Shown here: positions 41,032-50,446 of the stretch, piece by piece
How positions within the stretch are numbered: the first letter of the stretch is position 1
Layout: each line of letters starts with the position of its first letter
Assembly: GCA_018673955.1 (NCBI GenBank)
Contig: JABHBJ010000093.1
Span: 74,931 to 138,930 of the forward strand
Source: Chloroflexota bacterium
GTDB lineage: Bacteria; Chloroflexota; Dehalococcoidia; Lucifugimonadales; Lucifugimonadaceae
Length of the DNA stretch: 64,000 bases
Direction of reading: 5' to 3'
Translations under genes and position numbers: made by a program
The notes under the pieces: generated by a model
What the model was told of the DNA's origin: nothing
The model's database searches: none
What the model saw: only the letters and a program-made list of their open reading frames with translations

Positions 41032-42363
41032 TTATCTCTTGGCCGTCATTGGCAGAATCAACGAAAGCACGGCGCCAATAGCAGCGATAATTCCGGCGAA
41101 GATAATTACTCCGTGAAAACCGTTCTCTTGGTTGATAAACCCTGCGGCAATCGGAGTTAGCGATCCGATTACGGCTCCACCAGAGAACATCAGAGCAGTT
41201 CCTGAGCCTTCTGAGCCTTTATCGATCATATCCATCGCCGCAGCGTTGATGATAGGCATTACCGAGAAGAAGAATAGTCCGAGGATTGCGATAAGAGCCG
41301 TCATCGCCAATCCTGAATCGAACTGGAGGAACAGGAAGATCAAGATCGTCATCGAACTCATGGCGAACGATATAACCGGCCTTCGACCAATCCGATCAGA
41401 AAGATTACCCATGATCGGTGTCGAAAGAATTCCAGCCATCGTTATAAGAGCAACGTGCAGGCCTACGAACGTATCCGAGTAGTCGAGCTCTTCACGCATG
41501 TAGATAACGAGGAACACTTGGAACGAGTTGTGAATTGCTCCTCGAAGTGCCCCCAGCAGAGCCATTCCAAGTACGCCACGGTTACTCAGTAGCTTCTTTG
41601 CTGAGCCGAAGTATTCACGTAGGCTCACATCGCCTGTTGATTCGGCTCCCGCAGTTTTGAACTTGGCGACCACCACGAATCCGGTCATGAACATTGGGAC
41701 CGAGATAATGACCGCTAGCCAGCGCCAATCGATTCCGCTGAACACCACCCATGATCCGATCGTCCCTGCGAGGAGGAATCCGATTATCAGCGGAGAAGTG
41801 GTGTTACCTATCTGGGCTCCCGTTAAATGAGCAGCCATCGCGAAGCCACGCCGCTTCGGATATCTAGCGGCCAGCGTTCCGAACGCTGGAGCGTGCCATA
41901 GCGAGGTTCCGAATCCTACTATCGATACGCCGATGAGCAACGTCCAGTAGACAGGCGATACACCGATGATTATATAGCCGGTTCCGACTAGCAGCATCGA
42001 TACGAGAAGAATCCATGCGATCTTCTTGCGGAACATATCGGTGAGGATACCGGCGGGAATGTTGGCGATTCCCGATGAGATCGACTGCGCTGACGACATT
42101 CCACCGATTGCGACGTCACCGAGTCCGAGCGTCGATCGAATACTCGGGATCATCACCAGAAGGGCACCTTGCCCGAAGTGCTTTATTCCATGCCCGGCTG
42201 AGAGGCCGTACATGAGCCCGAGGCCCGGAGATTTAGAAGAGTCCTGTTCGTCATCTTGAACTTGATTCAGGTTGTCGGATTCAGTTGCGGAAGTATTTTC
42301 TATATTAGGCAAGGCTGAGGAAGTGTACGCCCGTGTAGAACCAAATGGAGGGGTCGTTGGCAT
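41032..42363 (-). CDS. MFS transporter
   Basis: 443 aa, about 12 TM; LSDRIGRRPVISFAM loop. Confidence 0.9.
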   Translation of the reverse strand: MPTTPPFGSTRAYTSSALPNIENTSATESDNLNQVQDDEQDSSKSPGLGLMYGLSAGHGIKHFGQGALLVMIPSIRSTLGLGDVAIGGMSSAQSISSGIANIPAGILTDMFRKKIAWILLVSMLLVGTGYIIIGVSPVYWTLLIGVSIVGFGTSLWHAPAFGTLAARYPKRRGFAMAAHLTGAQIGNTTSPLIIGFLLAGTIGSWVVFSGIDWRWLAVIISVPMFMTGFVVVAKFKTAGAESTGDVSLREYFGSAKKLLSNRGVLGMALLGALRGAIHNSFQVFLVIYMREELDYSDTFVGLHVALITMAGILSTPIMGNLSDRIGRRPVISFAMSSMTILIFLFLQFDSGLAMTALIAILGLFFFSVMPIINAAAMDMIDKGSEGSGTALMFSGGAVIGSLTPIAAGFINQENGFHGVIIFAGIIAAIGAVLSLILPMTAKR

Positions 42364-42396
42364 TCCCTTTCACACTATGGCGCATCCGAGCTAACG

Positions 42397-42458
42397 ATCT
42401 CTCCCACGATCTAACTCCCTCCCCCCGCTCTGTCAGGGAGTTAGATCGTGGGAGAGAT
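42397..42458. repeat. Perfect 24-bp inverted repeat with 14-nt loop
   Basis: ATCTCTCCCACGATCTAACTCCCT / AGGGAGTTAGATCGTGGGAGAGAT. Confidence 0.95.
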
Positions 42459-42798
42459 GCGACGCGGCGACCAAGTCGTCCGAGAAGGTTCTGGCAGAAC
42501 TCAGTGTCGGGGCAGAATAGGGTCATTCTTCGTTTACTGAGGAGATCTACTTATGTCCTGCCGGCACTGCCTCTCAACGTCCGTATCCAAGAGAAAACAT
42601 TGAACCTAGCTTGGGTACTGGACTTTCTATTGTGTAGATTACGATAAGCGTTTCAATGAACGCTCAGGATCGCCTTTTAACGATCTTCATTTCCGACAGA
42701 TATCGTTTTGCTCTCTGTGCTCTGGCGTTTGAGATACAAACTCGAGTTTAGAGATGTTACAGAGACTCTTGTGTCATTTATCTAATTTCCTGGCTAAC

Positions 42799-44178
42799 TC
42801 ACACTCCCAACCTCGTCTCAACTGCGCCTAGGGCTTCGTCTATGATTGTGGTTAGGGTATCGGTTTCGTCGGCTGAGATTGTTAGTGGTGGGGCTATTGG
42901 GAGGATGTAGGCGGGGACTCGGATCCAGACGCCTCGGGTTCGGAGTTCTTCTGTGAGCATGGCGTTTACGCCCACTGAGGCATCGAAGTGTTCTTTGGTT
43001 TCGCGGTCTTTCACGAATTCGATGCCTTGGATTAGGCCTACGCCTCGGGTATCGCCGATGATGGGATGTTTTGCTTTCATTTCATCGAGAGATTCGGTGA
43101 TTTGTTCACCTCGGACTCGTGCATTCTCTACCAAGTTTTCGCGTTCGACGATTTCTAGGTTGGCGAATGCGGCTGCGGCACCGCCGGGGTGGGCTGAGTA
43201 GGTGTACATGTGCGACCAGACTTTTTCGGGTCCGCCTGCGAAGGCGTCGGCGATTTTCTGGGTCGAGATCGATCCGCCCACAGGGAAGTAGCCTGAAGTA
43301 ATGCCTTTGGCGAAGGACATGATGTCGGGCACCACGCCTACGAGGTCGGATCCGAACCATTCGCCGAGGCGGCCGAATCCGGTGATGACTTCATCGAAGA
43401 TCAACAACACGCCATATTTGTCGCAGATTTCACGGACCATTGGCCAGTAGTTGGATGGTGGTACGACTCCGCCTAGTGGCTGTGATACAGGTTCACCGAT
43501 TACTGCGGATACGGATTCGGGACCTTCGAAGAGGATGGCTTCTTCTATTTCGAGGGCTGCTCGTTCGCCGTTTTGTTCAGTTGATGTGGCGCCATACGTG
43601 TCGTGGTAGTAGTGGGGTTGTCCGACGGTTACGACGTTGGCTGGCTTTGGCTGGTAGTCGGTTCGTGGGAAGCCGGGATGCCCGCCCAACCACATCGTCC
43701 CGTAGGTACTTCCGTGATAGGAGCCTTTACGTGAGATGACTTTGTAGCGGCCTTTGTCGCCTCGGCGTACGTGGTATGCCTGCGCCATTTTGAGTGATGA
43801 TTCGTTGGCTTCGGATCCGCCTTGGCAGAAGAATGTTCGTGATAGTTCGCCGGGCGATATTTCGGCGAGTTTGGCGGCTAGCTGAATGGTTTTCGGTGTG
43901 GCGCCTGAGTAGACGTTCATGCTGATGCTGACGAGCTGATCGTAGATGGCTTTGGCGATTTCTTCGCGTCCGTGGCCGGCGTTGCGGAAGTACATGCCGG
44001 AGATGCCGTCGATAAATTTGTTGCCCTCGACGTCGGTTACATAGATGCCTTCGGCGGATTCCATGAGGAGGGGTCCGCCTTCTTCAGCGAGGAGGGTTTG
44101 GTTTGTCATGCCGACGTGCATGTGGTCGAGGACGGCTTGGCGGAGGGCTTTAGGGTCGTTGGCGGATGGTATTGGCAT
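42799..44178 (-). CDS. Class III (PLP) aminotransferase
   Basis: LLIFDEVITGFGRLG; FAKGITSGYFPVGG; start MPIPSANDPK. Confidence 0.93.
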   Translation of the reverse strand: MPIPSANDPKALRQAVLDHMHVGMTNQTLLAEEGGPLLMESAEGIYVTDVEGNKFIDGISGMYFRNAGHGREEIAKAIYDQLVSISMNVYSGATPKTIQLAAKLAEISPGELSRTFFCQGGSEANESSLKMAQAYHVRRGDKGRYKVISRKGSYHGSTYGTMWLGGHPGFPRTDYQPKPANVVTVGQPHYYHDTYGATSTEQNGERAALEIEEAILFEGPESVSAVIGEPVSQPLGGVVPPSNYWPMVREICDKYGVLLIFDEVITGFGRLGEWFGSDLVGVVPDIMSFAKGITSGYFPVGGSISTQKIADAFAGGPEKVWSHMYTYSAHPGGAAAAFANLEIVERENLVENARVRGEQITESLDEMKAKHPIIGDTRGVGLIQGIEFVKDRETKEHFDASVGVNAMLTEELRTRGVWIRVPAYILPIAPPLTISADETDTLTTIIDEALGAVETRLGV

Positions 44179-44386
44179 GGTGGGGTGTTGGGGGCTGGCT
44201 GAGGGTTTGGGTTGTTGAGGTTGAGGTCGGGGCCTTCGACACATTCGACTAACTCAGTGCGGACGTGGCTCAGGATGAAGTGTGGATCGATTTTGGCTAG
44301 ATCGATCGATAGTAGCTGCTGTCGTTAGATCCCGAAAATGAATTCAGGATGAGAGTTTGCGGGTTGCTTCGGGATTGAAGTCGTTC

Positions 44387-45502
44387 TCACGCTGCGAACG
44401 GGGTTGGTGCTACGCCCATTATGGCGGCGAGTCCGGGGTCGACGGGTTTGCCTTTGTGGGTGTTTACTCCGGAGGCGAATCCTTCCTCAGTTTTCAGTGC
44501 GTTGATTATTCCTTTTTCAGCGATGCTGATTAGGTACGGAAGTGTAGCGTTTGAAAGCGCTGCTGTGGCTGTTTTGGGGACGGCTCCGGGCATGTTGGCA
44601 ACTGCGTAGTGAACTACGCCGTGGACGTTGTAGGTTGGGTTCTCGTAGCTGGTGGAGTGGGTGGTTTCGAAGCAGCCGCCTTGGTCGACTGCGACGTCGA
44701 CGAGGACTGATCCTTGTTGCATTCTTGCTATTTGGTCTTCTTTTAATAGGACCGGCGGTCGGCGGCCAGGTGAGTAGACCGCCCCGATGACTACATCGGC
44801 GTTGATGGCTGATTCTTCGACGGATTCGGCTGTTGAGATGACGGTTTTTAAGTTGCCGGTGAGTTGGGCATTTTCGGATGCGAACTGGTCGAGGCGGTCT
44901 TGGGTGACGTCGATGAGTGTTACGTTGGCTCCGTTGGCGAGGGCGAGATGGGCGGAGTTTTGTCCGACAGTGCCGGCTCCGATGACTACGACTTCAGCTG
45001 GTGGTGCGCCTTGGATTTTCGATAGGAGTTTGCCGAGGCCGCCATGCGCTCGCTGGAGGTGGTGCCCGGCTGCGTGCACGGCTAGCTGTCCGGCGATTGC
45101 GCTCATGGGTGCGAGGATCGGGAAGCGGGTAGCGGGATGGGTGACAGTTTCGTAGGCGATTCCGAGTGTGGATTTCTCAAGCAGTCTGTTCGCCAGCGGA
45201 AGATCGGCTGCGAGGTGGAGAAATGTGAAGAGAGCAGAGTCGTAGCGGATGAGGTCGTATTCAGATGGCTGAGGTTCTTTGACCTTCACGATGAGATCGG
45301 CGGTGGACCAGACCTCTTTGGCGGAGTTCGTGATTTGGCATCCAGCGTTGCGATATGCGTCGTCGTTGTATCCACTTCCGGTGCCTGCACCCGTTTGTAT
45401 TAGGACGTTTTGATTGCGGCTGGTTAGCTCTTTGGCGCTTTCAGGCGTGAGGGAGACGCGGTGTTCACCAATTTTTGTTTCGCTTGGAATTCCAAAAAGC
45501 AC
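44387..45502 (-). CDS. ald: Alanine dehydrogenase
   Basis: LFGIPSETKIGEHRVSLTP; VIGAGTVGQNSAHLA; SNATLPYLISIAEKG; GTG start at 45502. Confidence 0.92.
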   Translation of the reverse strand: MLFGIPSETKIGEHRVSLTPESAKELTSRNQNVLIQTGAGTGSGYNDDAYRNAGCQITNSAKEVWSTADLIVKVKEPQPSEYDLIRYDSALFTFLHLAADLPLANRLLEKSTLGIAYETVTHPATRFPILAPMSAIAGQLAVHAAGHHLQRAHGGLGKLLSKIQGAPPAEVVVIGAGTVGQNSAHLALANGANVTLIDVTQDRLDQFASENAQLTGNLKTVISTAESVEESAINADVVIGAVYSPGRRPPVLLKEDQIARMQQGSVLVDVAVDQGGCFETTHSTSYENPTYNVHGVVHYAVANMPGAVPKTATAALSNATLPYLISIAEKGIINALKTEEGFASGVNTHKGKPVDPGLAAIMGVAPTPFAA

Positions 45503-45775
45503 TTTTTTGCACCTTTTACATGCTTGCTGTTTACATACGCTAGATAATTGTAGGTGCAAGGGTCTCGGTATTCGAGCAAATACAATTGAGTTTGGATGTG
45601 GATTTGCGCGCCCGTGTGCGGGAGTGCGGCGGGTGTTGGGCGTTTGATGTCGGTTGTTGTGGGGGGAGGGTGATAGCCGGGTTGGTGGGTTTATGTGGAA
45701 CAAATCTCCGGTGATAGACGTTTTGTTGGCAGGCGGGCGTAGAATTTGCGCGTATAAATTTTAGTTTGGCTTGTA

Positions 45776-46393
45776 TTGGGGCTTGGGATGTTTCGATTAG
45801 TTAGTTTGATGGCTTTGATGGTTCTTGCTGCGGTGTTTGCCGCTTGTGTAACGAGCAGTTCGGGTGAGGCGTCGGAGCCGGTAGTGTCGGCGGCGAAACC
45901 GACGTCCGAGGCGGGGTCTGCAGCGATTTCGTTGGAGTCGGTGGATGCTGATACCTGTGTTGGTGTATTGACGCGGGTCGAAGGCGATTTGAAGCTGTTT
46001 ACGGATTCACTTACTAGCTCGGTCAATAAGTCAGAGCCACAGATCGTGTCGATGTGCTCGGCGATGTATGACACAGGGGAGCCGGGTCGTGAGTTTTTAG
46101 CGGTGGTGCTGATTCATCTGGAATCGGGTGATGCGGCGGTCGATCACTATAAGCTTATGAAGGGTGCGTATGCGGAGACTGGTGCTGTGATGTCGGAGAT
46201 TGACAACGCTGATGAGGGTTTGATTGACGAGCTTTCGGCGCTGAGCGATAGCAATGGGATTGGCCGGACGTCGATTTTCCGACAAAGCGAATGGCTGGTG
46301 ACGGTGACAGTGGGCCCGACGATGGCTGAATCACTGTGGAACACTGGCGATATGGAGTCGATTGGTCGGGGCGTGCTGGATCGCGTAAAGTAG
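45776..46393 (+). CDS. Hypothetical lipoprotein, possibly distantly related to 9032-9655
   Basis: Lipobox VFAACVT; 205 aa. Confidence 0.75.
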   Translation: MGLGMFRLVSLMALMVLAAVFAACVTSSSGEASEPVVSAAKPTSEAGSAAISLESVDADTCVGVLTRVEGDLKLFTDSLTSSVNKSEPQIVSMCSAMYDTGEPGREFLAVVLIHLESGDAAVDHYKLMKGAYAETGAVMSEIDNADEGLIDELSALSDSNGIGRTSIFRQSEWLVTVTVGPTMAESLWNTGDMESIGRGVLDRVK

Positions 46394-46589
46394 GGCTTGG
46401 CGTTATAGCGTTAGTTGTGGGCTCGTTAGTCGTGATCGTCATGGGGTGATTCGGCTCAACGACGCATTGGCATTAGGCTCCATAATCGTACGACGACTCA
46501 CTCACTAGCTGCTGCCTCCTACCCCTTCCATCCGAAAGTGGGACGTTGGCTGCGGCGGTGATGATGTTCAGAGGCTCGGTGCTATTCGT

Positions 46590-47020
46590 CCCAAATTACG
46601 TCTGAAATGGTGAATGAGATAGTTGTTCCGACGTTTATTTCACTCTCGGTGTAGACGTGGCCGTCATGCAGTTCGACGGTCAATTTGACGATGGTGAGTC
46701 AGAGACCAGCACCGGGAACTGCTCTAACTTCAGCGTTGTCGACTCTGAAGAACGGTGTGAATACCTTTCAAATGTCTTCTCGACTAATACTGACGCAGCG
46801 GTCGGTAATTTTCACAATGTACTTGTCGCATTCAAGTCCACAGAACACATTAAGAACAGATCTCTCGATAGTGAGTCGGATCTGTCATCAAGAATTTGAG
46901 GAAACGCGGTCAAACTGGTCAGCGGAGTACGAAGTTCATCCGATATTTTCCCGAGGAAATTGCTGTGCAATTCGGCTGAACATATGAGTTGAACATTCGC
47001 CTCTTTAGTCCGCCTGGGTC
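46590..47020 (-). pseudogene. Decayed sensor histidine kinase (HisKA plus HATPase)
   Basis: Minus-strand frames give AELHSNFLGKISDELRTPLTSLTAFPQILDD, then VKITDRCVSISREDI*KVFTPFFRVDNAEVRAVPGAG, then LTIVKLTVELHDGHVYTESEINVGTTISFTI. Confidence 0.65.
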
Positions 47021-47200
47021 TAACTTGTTCGAAAAGTATCCTCTGGGGTGTTGCTCGCCTACGAACCGAGATAGCGTAATAGCCCGGTACACAATGCCTG
47101 GGTTTTTGCCGTGGTGAAGATCGGTGTTCGCTTCTTTTGCGTTCTCTTCAGTGGCATCGAAGAAGAGATGTACTCATGCCTTCCTTGCCAGTATTGTTGA

Positions 47201-47545
47201 GTGACGATGTTTAGATTTATTGGAAACAAGCGCCCGTTGGTTGCCGGATTGATTCTTGGCACGCTACTGGGTGCGATGATTGCTATTGGCTACGCGACGA
47301 CGAGTGCTTGGTTGTGTTCGGGCATTCGCAAGTGCCCTGCTAGCTGGGAGCCGTATGCTTTAGTTTCGTCGATTATCTTGTTGGTGTTTGTGATTACGGC
47401 GGTGGTCGTTTCTGTGGTGGGTGCGAGGGTGTACAAGATTTTTGATACGTCACTTGGAGGCGAGAAGGCTTACGAACCTAGTATTGGTTCATGGCGGGAT
47501 AAGGATGAGGGCTCACAAGTTAAGGATGACATTGATCGTCGCTGA
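47201..47545 (+). CDS. Hypothetical two-TM membrane protein
   Basis: 114 aa, two hydrophobic segments. Confidence 0.6.
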   Translation: MTMFRFIGNKRPLVAGLILGTLLGAMIAIGYATTSAWLCSGIRKCPASWEPYALVSSIILLVFVITAVVVSVVGARVYKIFDTSLGGEKAYEPSIGSWRDKDEGSQVKDDIDRR

Positions 47546-47782
47546 CTGCTGTATTCGTTGCAGGTGTGGGTCGTTAGGTCCTTCAATGAACTCAGGATGA
47601 CATTGAGCACATAGGATAGTTATCGCCCGAATCGCACGTATAATCGGGCGGTTGATTTTGTGGATTCGTGATATTTGCTGGTTCGACGATTGGCAAATAT
47701 CTCGGTCAATATGCTCACGGAGGGCGCACTAATCTGCTTCGGCACGAGTTAGCCCTCCCCAGAAATGAAAAGAATTTTCCGA

Positions 47783-49192
47783 ATGGCAGAAACTAACTTC
47801 GATCTTGTTGTTATTGGTGCGGGTCCTGGCGGATATCACGCAGCGATCAGGGGTGCTCAGCTTGGCTTGAGCGTTGCGGTTATCGAAAAGGACGACGGCA
47901 CTGGAATTGGGGGACTCGGTGGGGTTTGTTTGAACTGGGGCTGTATTCCTTCGAAATCGCTTTTGAAGAACGCCGAGGTGGTGAACCATCTCACCCACGC
48001 CGAAGACTGGGGCATCGAAGTTGGGGAGTGGTCGGCGAGCATGTCGAAGGCCGTTGATCGTTCACGCACGGTTTCGAAGGCTCTTACTGGCGGAATTGGT
48101 TTCTTGTTCAAGAAGAATAAGATCACGTTGGTTATGGGTAAGGCGACTCTGAAGTCGTCGACTCAGGTCGATGTTGAGGGCGGCGAAACTCTAACTGCCA
48201 AGAATATTGTTATTGCAACAGGCGCACGTGCTCGCAGCTTGCCGGGCTTGGAGATTGATGGCACTGACATCATTACTTCCCGCCACGCGCTTGAGCTTCG
48301 AGAGCAGCCTGAAGCTGTTGCCGTTATTGGCGCATCGGCAATTGGTTGTGAATTCGCTTACTACTTCAACTCTTACGGCGTGAACGTAAAGATGTTCGAA
48401 ATGCTTGGGCATTTGGTTCCTCGCGAAGACGAAGAGATTTCGGTTGAACTGGAGCGCCAGTTTGGTCGACAGGGAATTGAGTTTGCTACTTCTGCTAGCG
48501 TTTCGGGCGTTGAGAAGAAGAACGGTCGGCTTGCTGTTCAGTACGAAGTAGGCGGCGAGAAGCAGGAGTTCATTTGCGACAAGGTGCTTCTTGGTGTTGG
48601 TGTTCAACCAAATACCGATGGTATTGGGCTTGAGAACGTAGGGATCAATACTGCTGGCCCTGGGTTCATCGAGGTTGATGGCAACATGCGCACTAACGTC
48701 GGCGGCGTCTACGCTGTTGGCGATGTGAACGGCAAGCTAATGCTGGCTCACGTTGCCTTTGATCAGGGCGTTGTGGCTGCTGAGACGATTGCGGGTCACG
48801 ATGTCGAGCCTATCGAGGATTATGTAAACATGCCTCGCTGTACTTATGCTCAACCACAGATTGCTTCTATTGGTCTTACCGAGGCGCAGGCTCGCGAGAA
48901 CGGTGTGAATTTGAAGATCGGTAAAGTACCATTTGCCGTTGCTGGTAAGTCGGTTGCTATTGGCGATCCTCAGGGCTTTGTGAAGGTGCTGACCGACGAT
49001 GACACTGGTGAGGTTGTTGGGGCGCACATTATTGGCCCTGAAGCTACGGAGTTGATCGCTGAGATTGGCATGCTTCAAATGTTAGAAGGAACCAACTTAG
49101 AGCTTCACAAGATGACTCACGCTCACCCGACTTTGTCGGAGGCTGTAAAGGAAGCTGGTGCTGCGGTTACGAACGAGGCTATTCACTTCTAG
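47783..49192 (+). CDS. lpd: Dihydrolipoyl dehydrogenase
   Basis: DLVVIGAGPGGYHAA; GGVCLNWGCIPSKSLL; HAHPTLSEAVKEA. Confidence 0.95.
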   Translation: MAETNFDLVVIGAGPGGYHAAIRGAQLGLSVAVIEKDDGTGIGGLGGVCLNWGCIPSKSLLKNAEVVNHLTHAEDWGIEVGEWSASMSKAVDRSRTVSKALTGGIGFLFKKNKITLVMGKATLKSSTQVDVEGGETLTAKNIVIATGARARSLPGLEIDGTDIITSRHALELREQPEAVAVIGASAIGCEFAYYFNSYGVNVKMFEMLGHLVPREDEEISVELERQFGRQGIEFATSASVSGVEKKNGRLAVQYEVGGEKQEFICDKVLLGVGVQPNTDGIGLENVGINTAGPGFIEVDGNMRTNVGGVYAVGDVNGKLMLAHVAFDQGVVAAETIAGHDVEPIEDYVNMPRCTYAQPQIASIGLTEAQARENGVNLKIGKVPFAVAGKSVAIGDPQGFVKVLTDDDTGEVVGAHIIGPEATELIAEIGMLQMLEGTNLELHKMTHAHPTLSEAVKEAGAAVTNEAIHF

Positions 49193-49311
49193 CATGATTA
49201 GCTCCGGGCGTCGGCGGCGGACTTGATCGACCTTCGCAGTCTCCTACTCATAACCTCTTCCACCCTGAAGCGGAACTGTTGATTCCAGGTTCGCTAAATA
49301 GATTGTTTATC

Positions 49312-49349
49312 GAAGCCTGAGTCGTAAGATTCAGGCTTCTGTTTATTTG
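49312..49349 (+). terminator. Terminator-like hairpin after lpd
   Basis: GAAGCCTGA / TCAGGCTTC followed by T-rich sequence. Confidence 0.6.
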
Positions 49350-49476
49350 GTGGTGTTGCGGTGTCCTTGGCGGGTATCAAAGATTGTGACCTGTTTGCCA
49401 TTCTTCGACTGGCTCAGGATGACACTCAAACTATCGGTTCGCTGACGTACTGCACTTGGCAAGAATGGGTTCTCAT

Positions 49477-49836
49477 ATGACTAAAAAAACTACAATTACT
49501 CGGTTGTTTACGGGGGATGATGGGCAGTCGCATTTCGAGGATGTTAATATTGAGATGGAGCCTAATATTGTTGGGCACATTTCGGAGACGTTTGGTGCGA
49601 CGGGAATTGTTTTTCGGGAGACGAGTGGGGCATACGACTACGATTTTCATACGGCTCCGGCTAGGCAGTATGTTGTAAATCTCGATGGGGCTGTTGAGAT
49701 TACGATTGGATCGGGCGAAAAGCGGATTTTCCAAGCTGGTGAAGTGTTTATTTGCGAGGATACTACTGGCCAGGGTCATATTTCTCGGGCTGTGAATGGT
49801 GAGGTTCGCAGGTCGCTGTTTGTGACTCTGGACTAA
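49477..49836 (+). CDS. Cupin-like protein
   Basis: DFHTAPARQYVVNLDGAVEITIGSGEKRIFQAGEVFICEDTTGQGH. Confidence 0.75.
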   Translation: MTKKTTITRLFTGDDGQSHFEDVNIEMEPNIVGHISETFGATGIVFRETSGAYDYDFHTAPARQYVVNLDGAVEITIGSGEKRIFQAGEVFICEDTTGQGHISRAVNGEVRRSLFVTLD

Positions 49837-49989
49837 TGCAGGCGATTCACGTCATCTGCTTACCGTCTTGACTCAATCCCATCCTGGGCGGTCGCTTTAG
49901 TCCAACTTAAATTTTCGGAAATTTCTGTTGTCGTGATTTCTTCTCGAAGTAATGCGGCAGTTTGAAACGCTGGCAATCGCCGTACTAGT

Positions 49990-50446
49990 TTTCTAGAAAA
50001 CGGGGAACGCTTTTTACGTCGCGATGATGCTGTTTATTCAGTGAGTTCCCCTAATTACCTTCCGTGGCGATCCAGCCAAATACGGTCAGATCTATCTCTA
50101 TGGTTCATTCTTGTACCTAATACCAGCGCTGTTGTTCTCACTATCCGGCTGGTTCGCAATGTCGCTTCCGCTGGTATTTATCGCCGGGCGCGGACTTACA
50201 GCGTTCTCGACGACTCAAGTCTCTTTGGTACTAATAGCAACACCGACCGAAATACGATCTCGAATTCTGAGGACGTTGGCAGTTGGGATAGGAATCGGGC
50301 CTATCCGCATTCTCAACATCGGACTTTTGGCGCCTTTGCTTGGGGCGTCGAGAGCAGTGATGATCGTTTCGATCGAAGATCTGTGCGCGTTACATTACCT
50401 TCGGTCGAGAAGAGGGGGCTGGCGCGTGCTGATGGCTAGATGTTGA
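49990..50446 (+). pseudogene. Decayed C-terminal half of an MFS_3-type transporter
   Basis: DPAKYGQIYLYGSFLYLIPALLFSLSGWFAM...FSTTQVSLVLIATPTEIRSRILRTLAVGIGIGPIRILNIGLLAPLLGA. Confidence 0.6.

Noticed and set aside
42364-42790. DnaA-box cluster at the composition switch
   Set aside because: No TTATCCACA-like boxes found by eye; the origin remains only a hypothesis from skew.
45503-45703. 67-residue N-terminal extension of the alanine dehydrogenase ORF
   Set aside because: Low-complexity Pro/His/Arg-rich; alanine dehydrogenase similarity begins at the GTG codon 45502.
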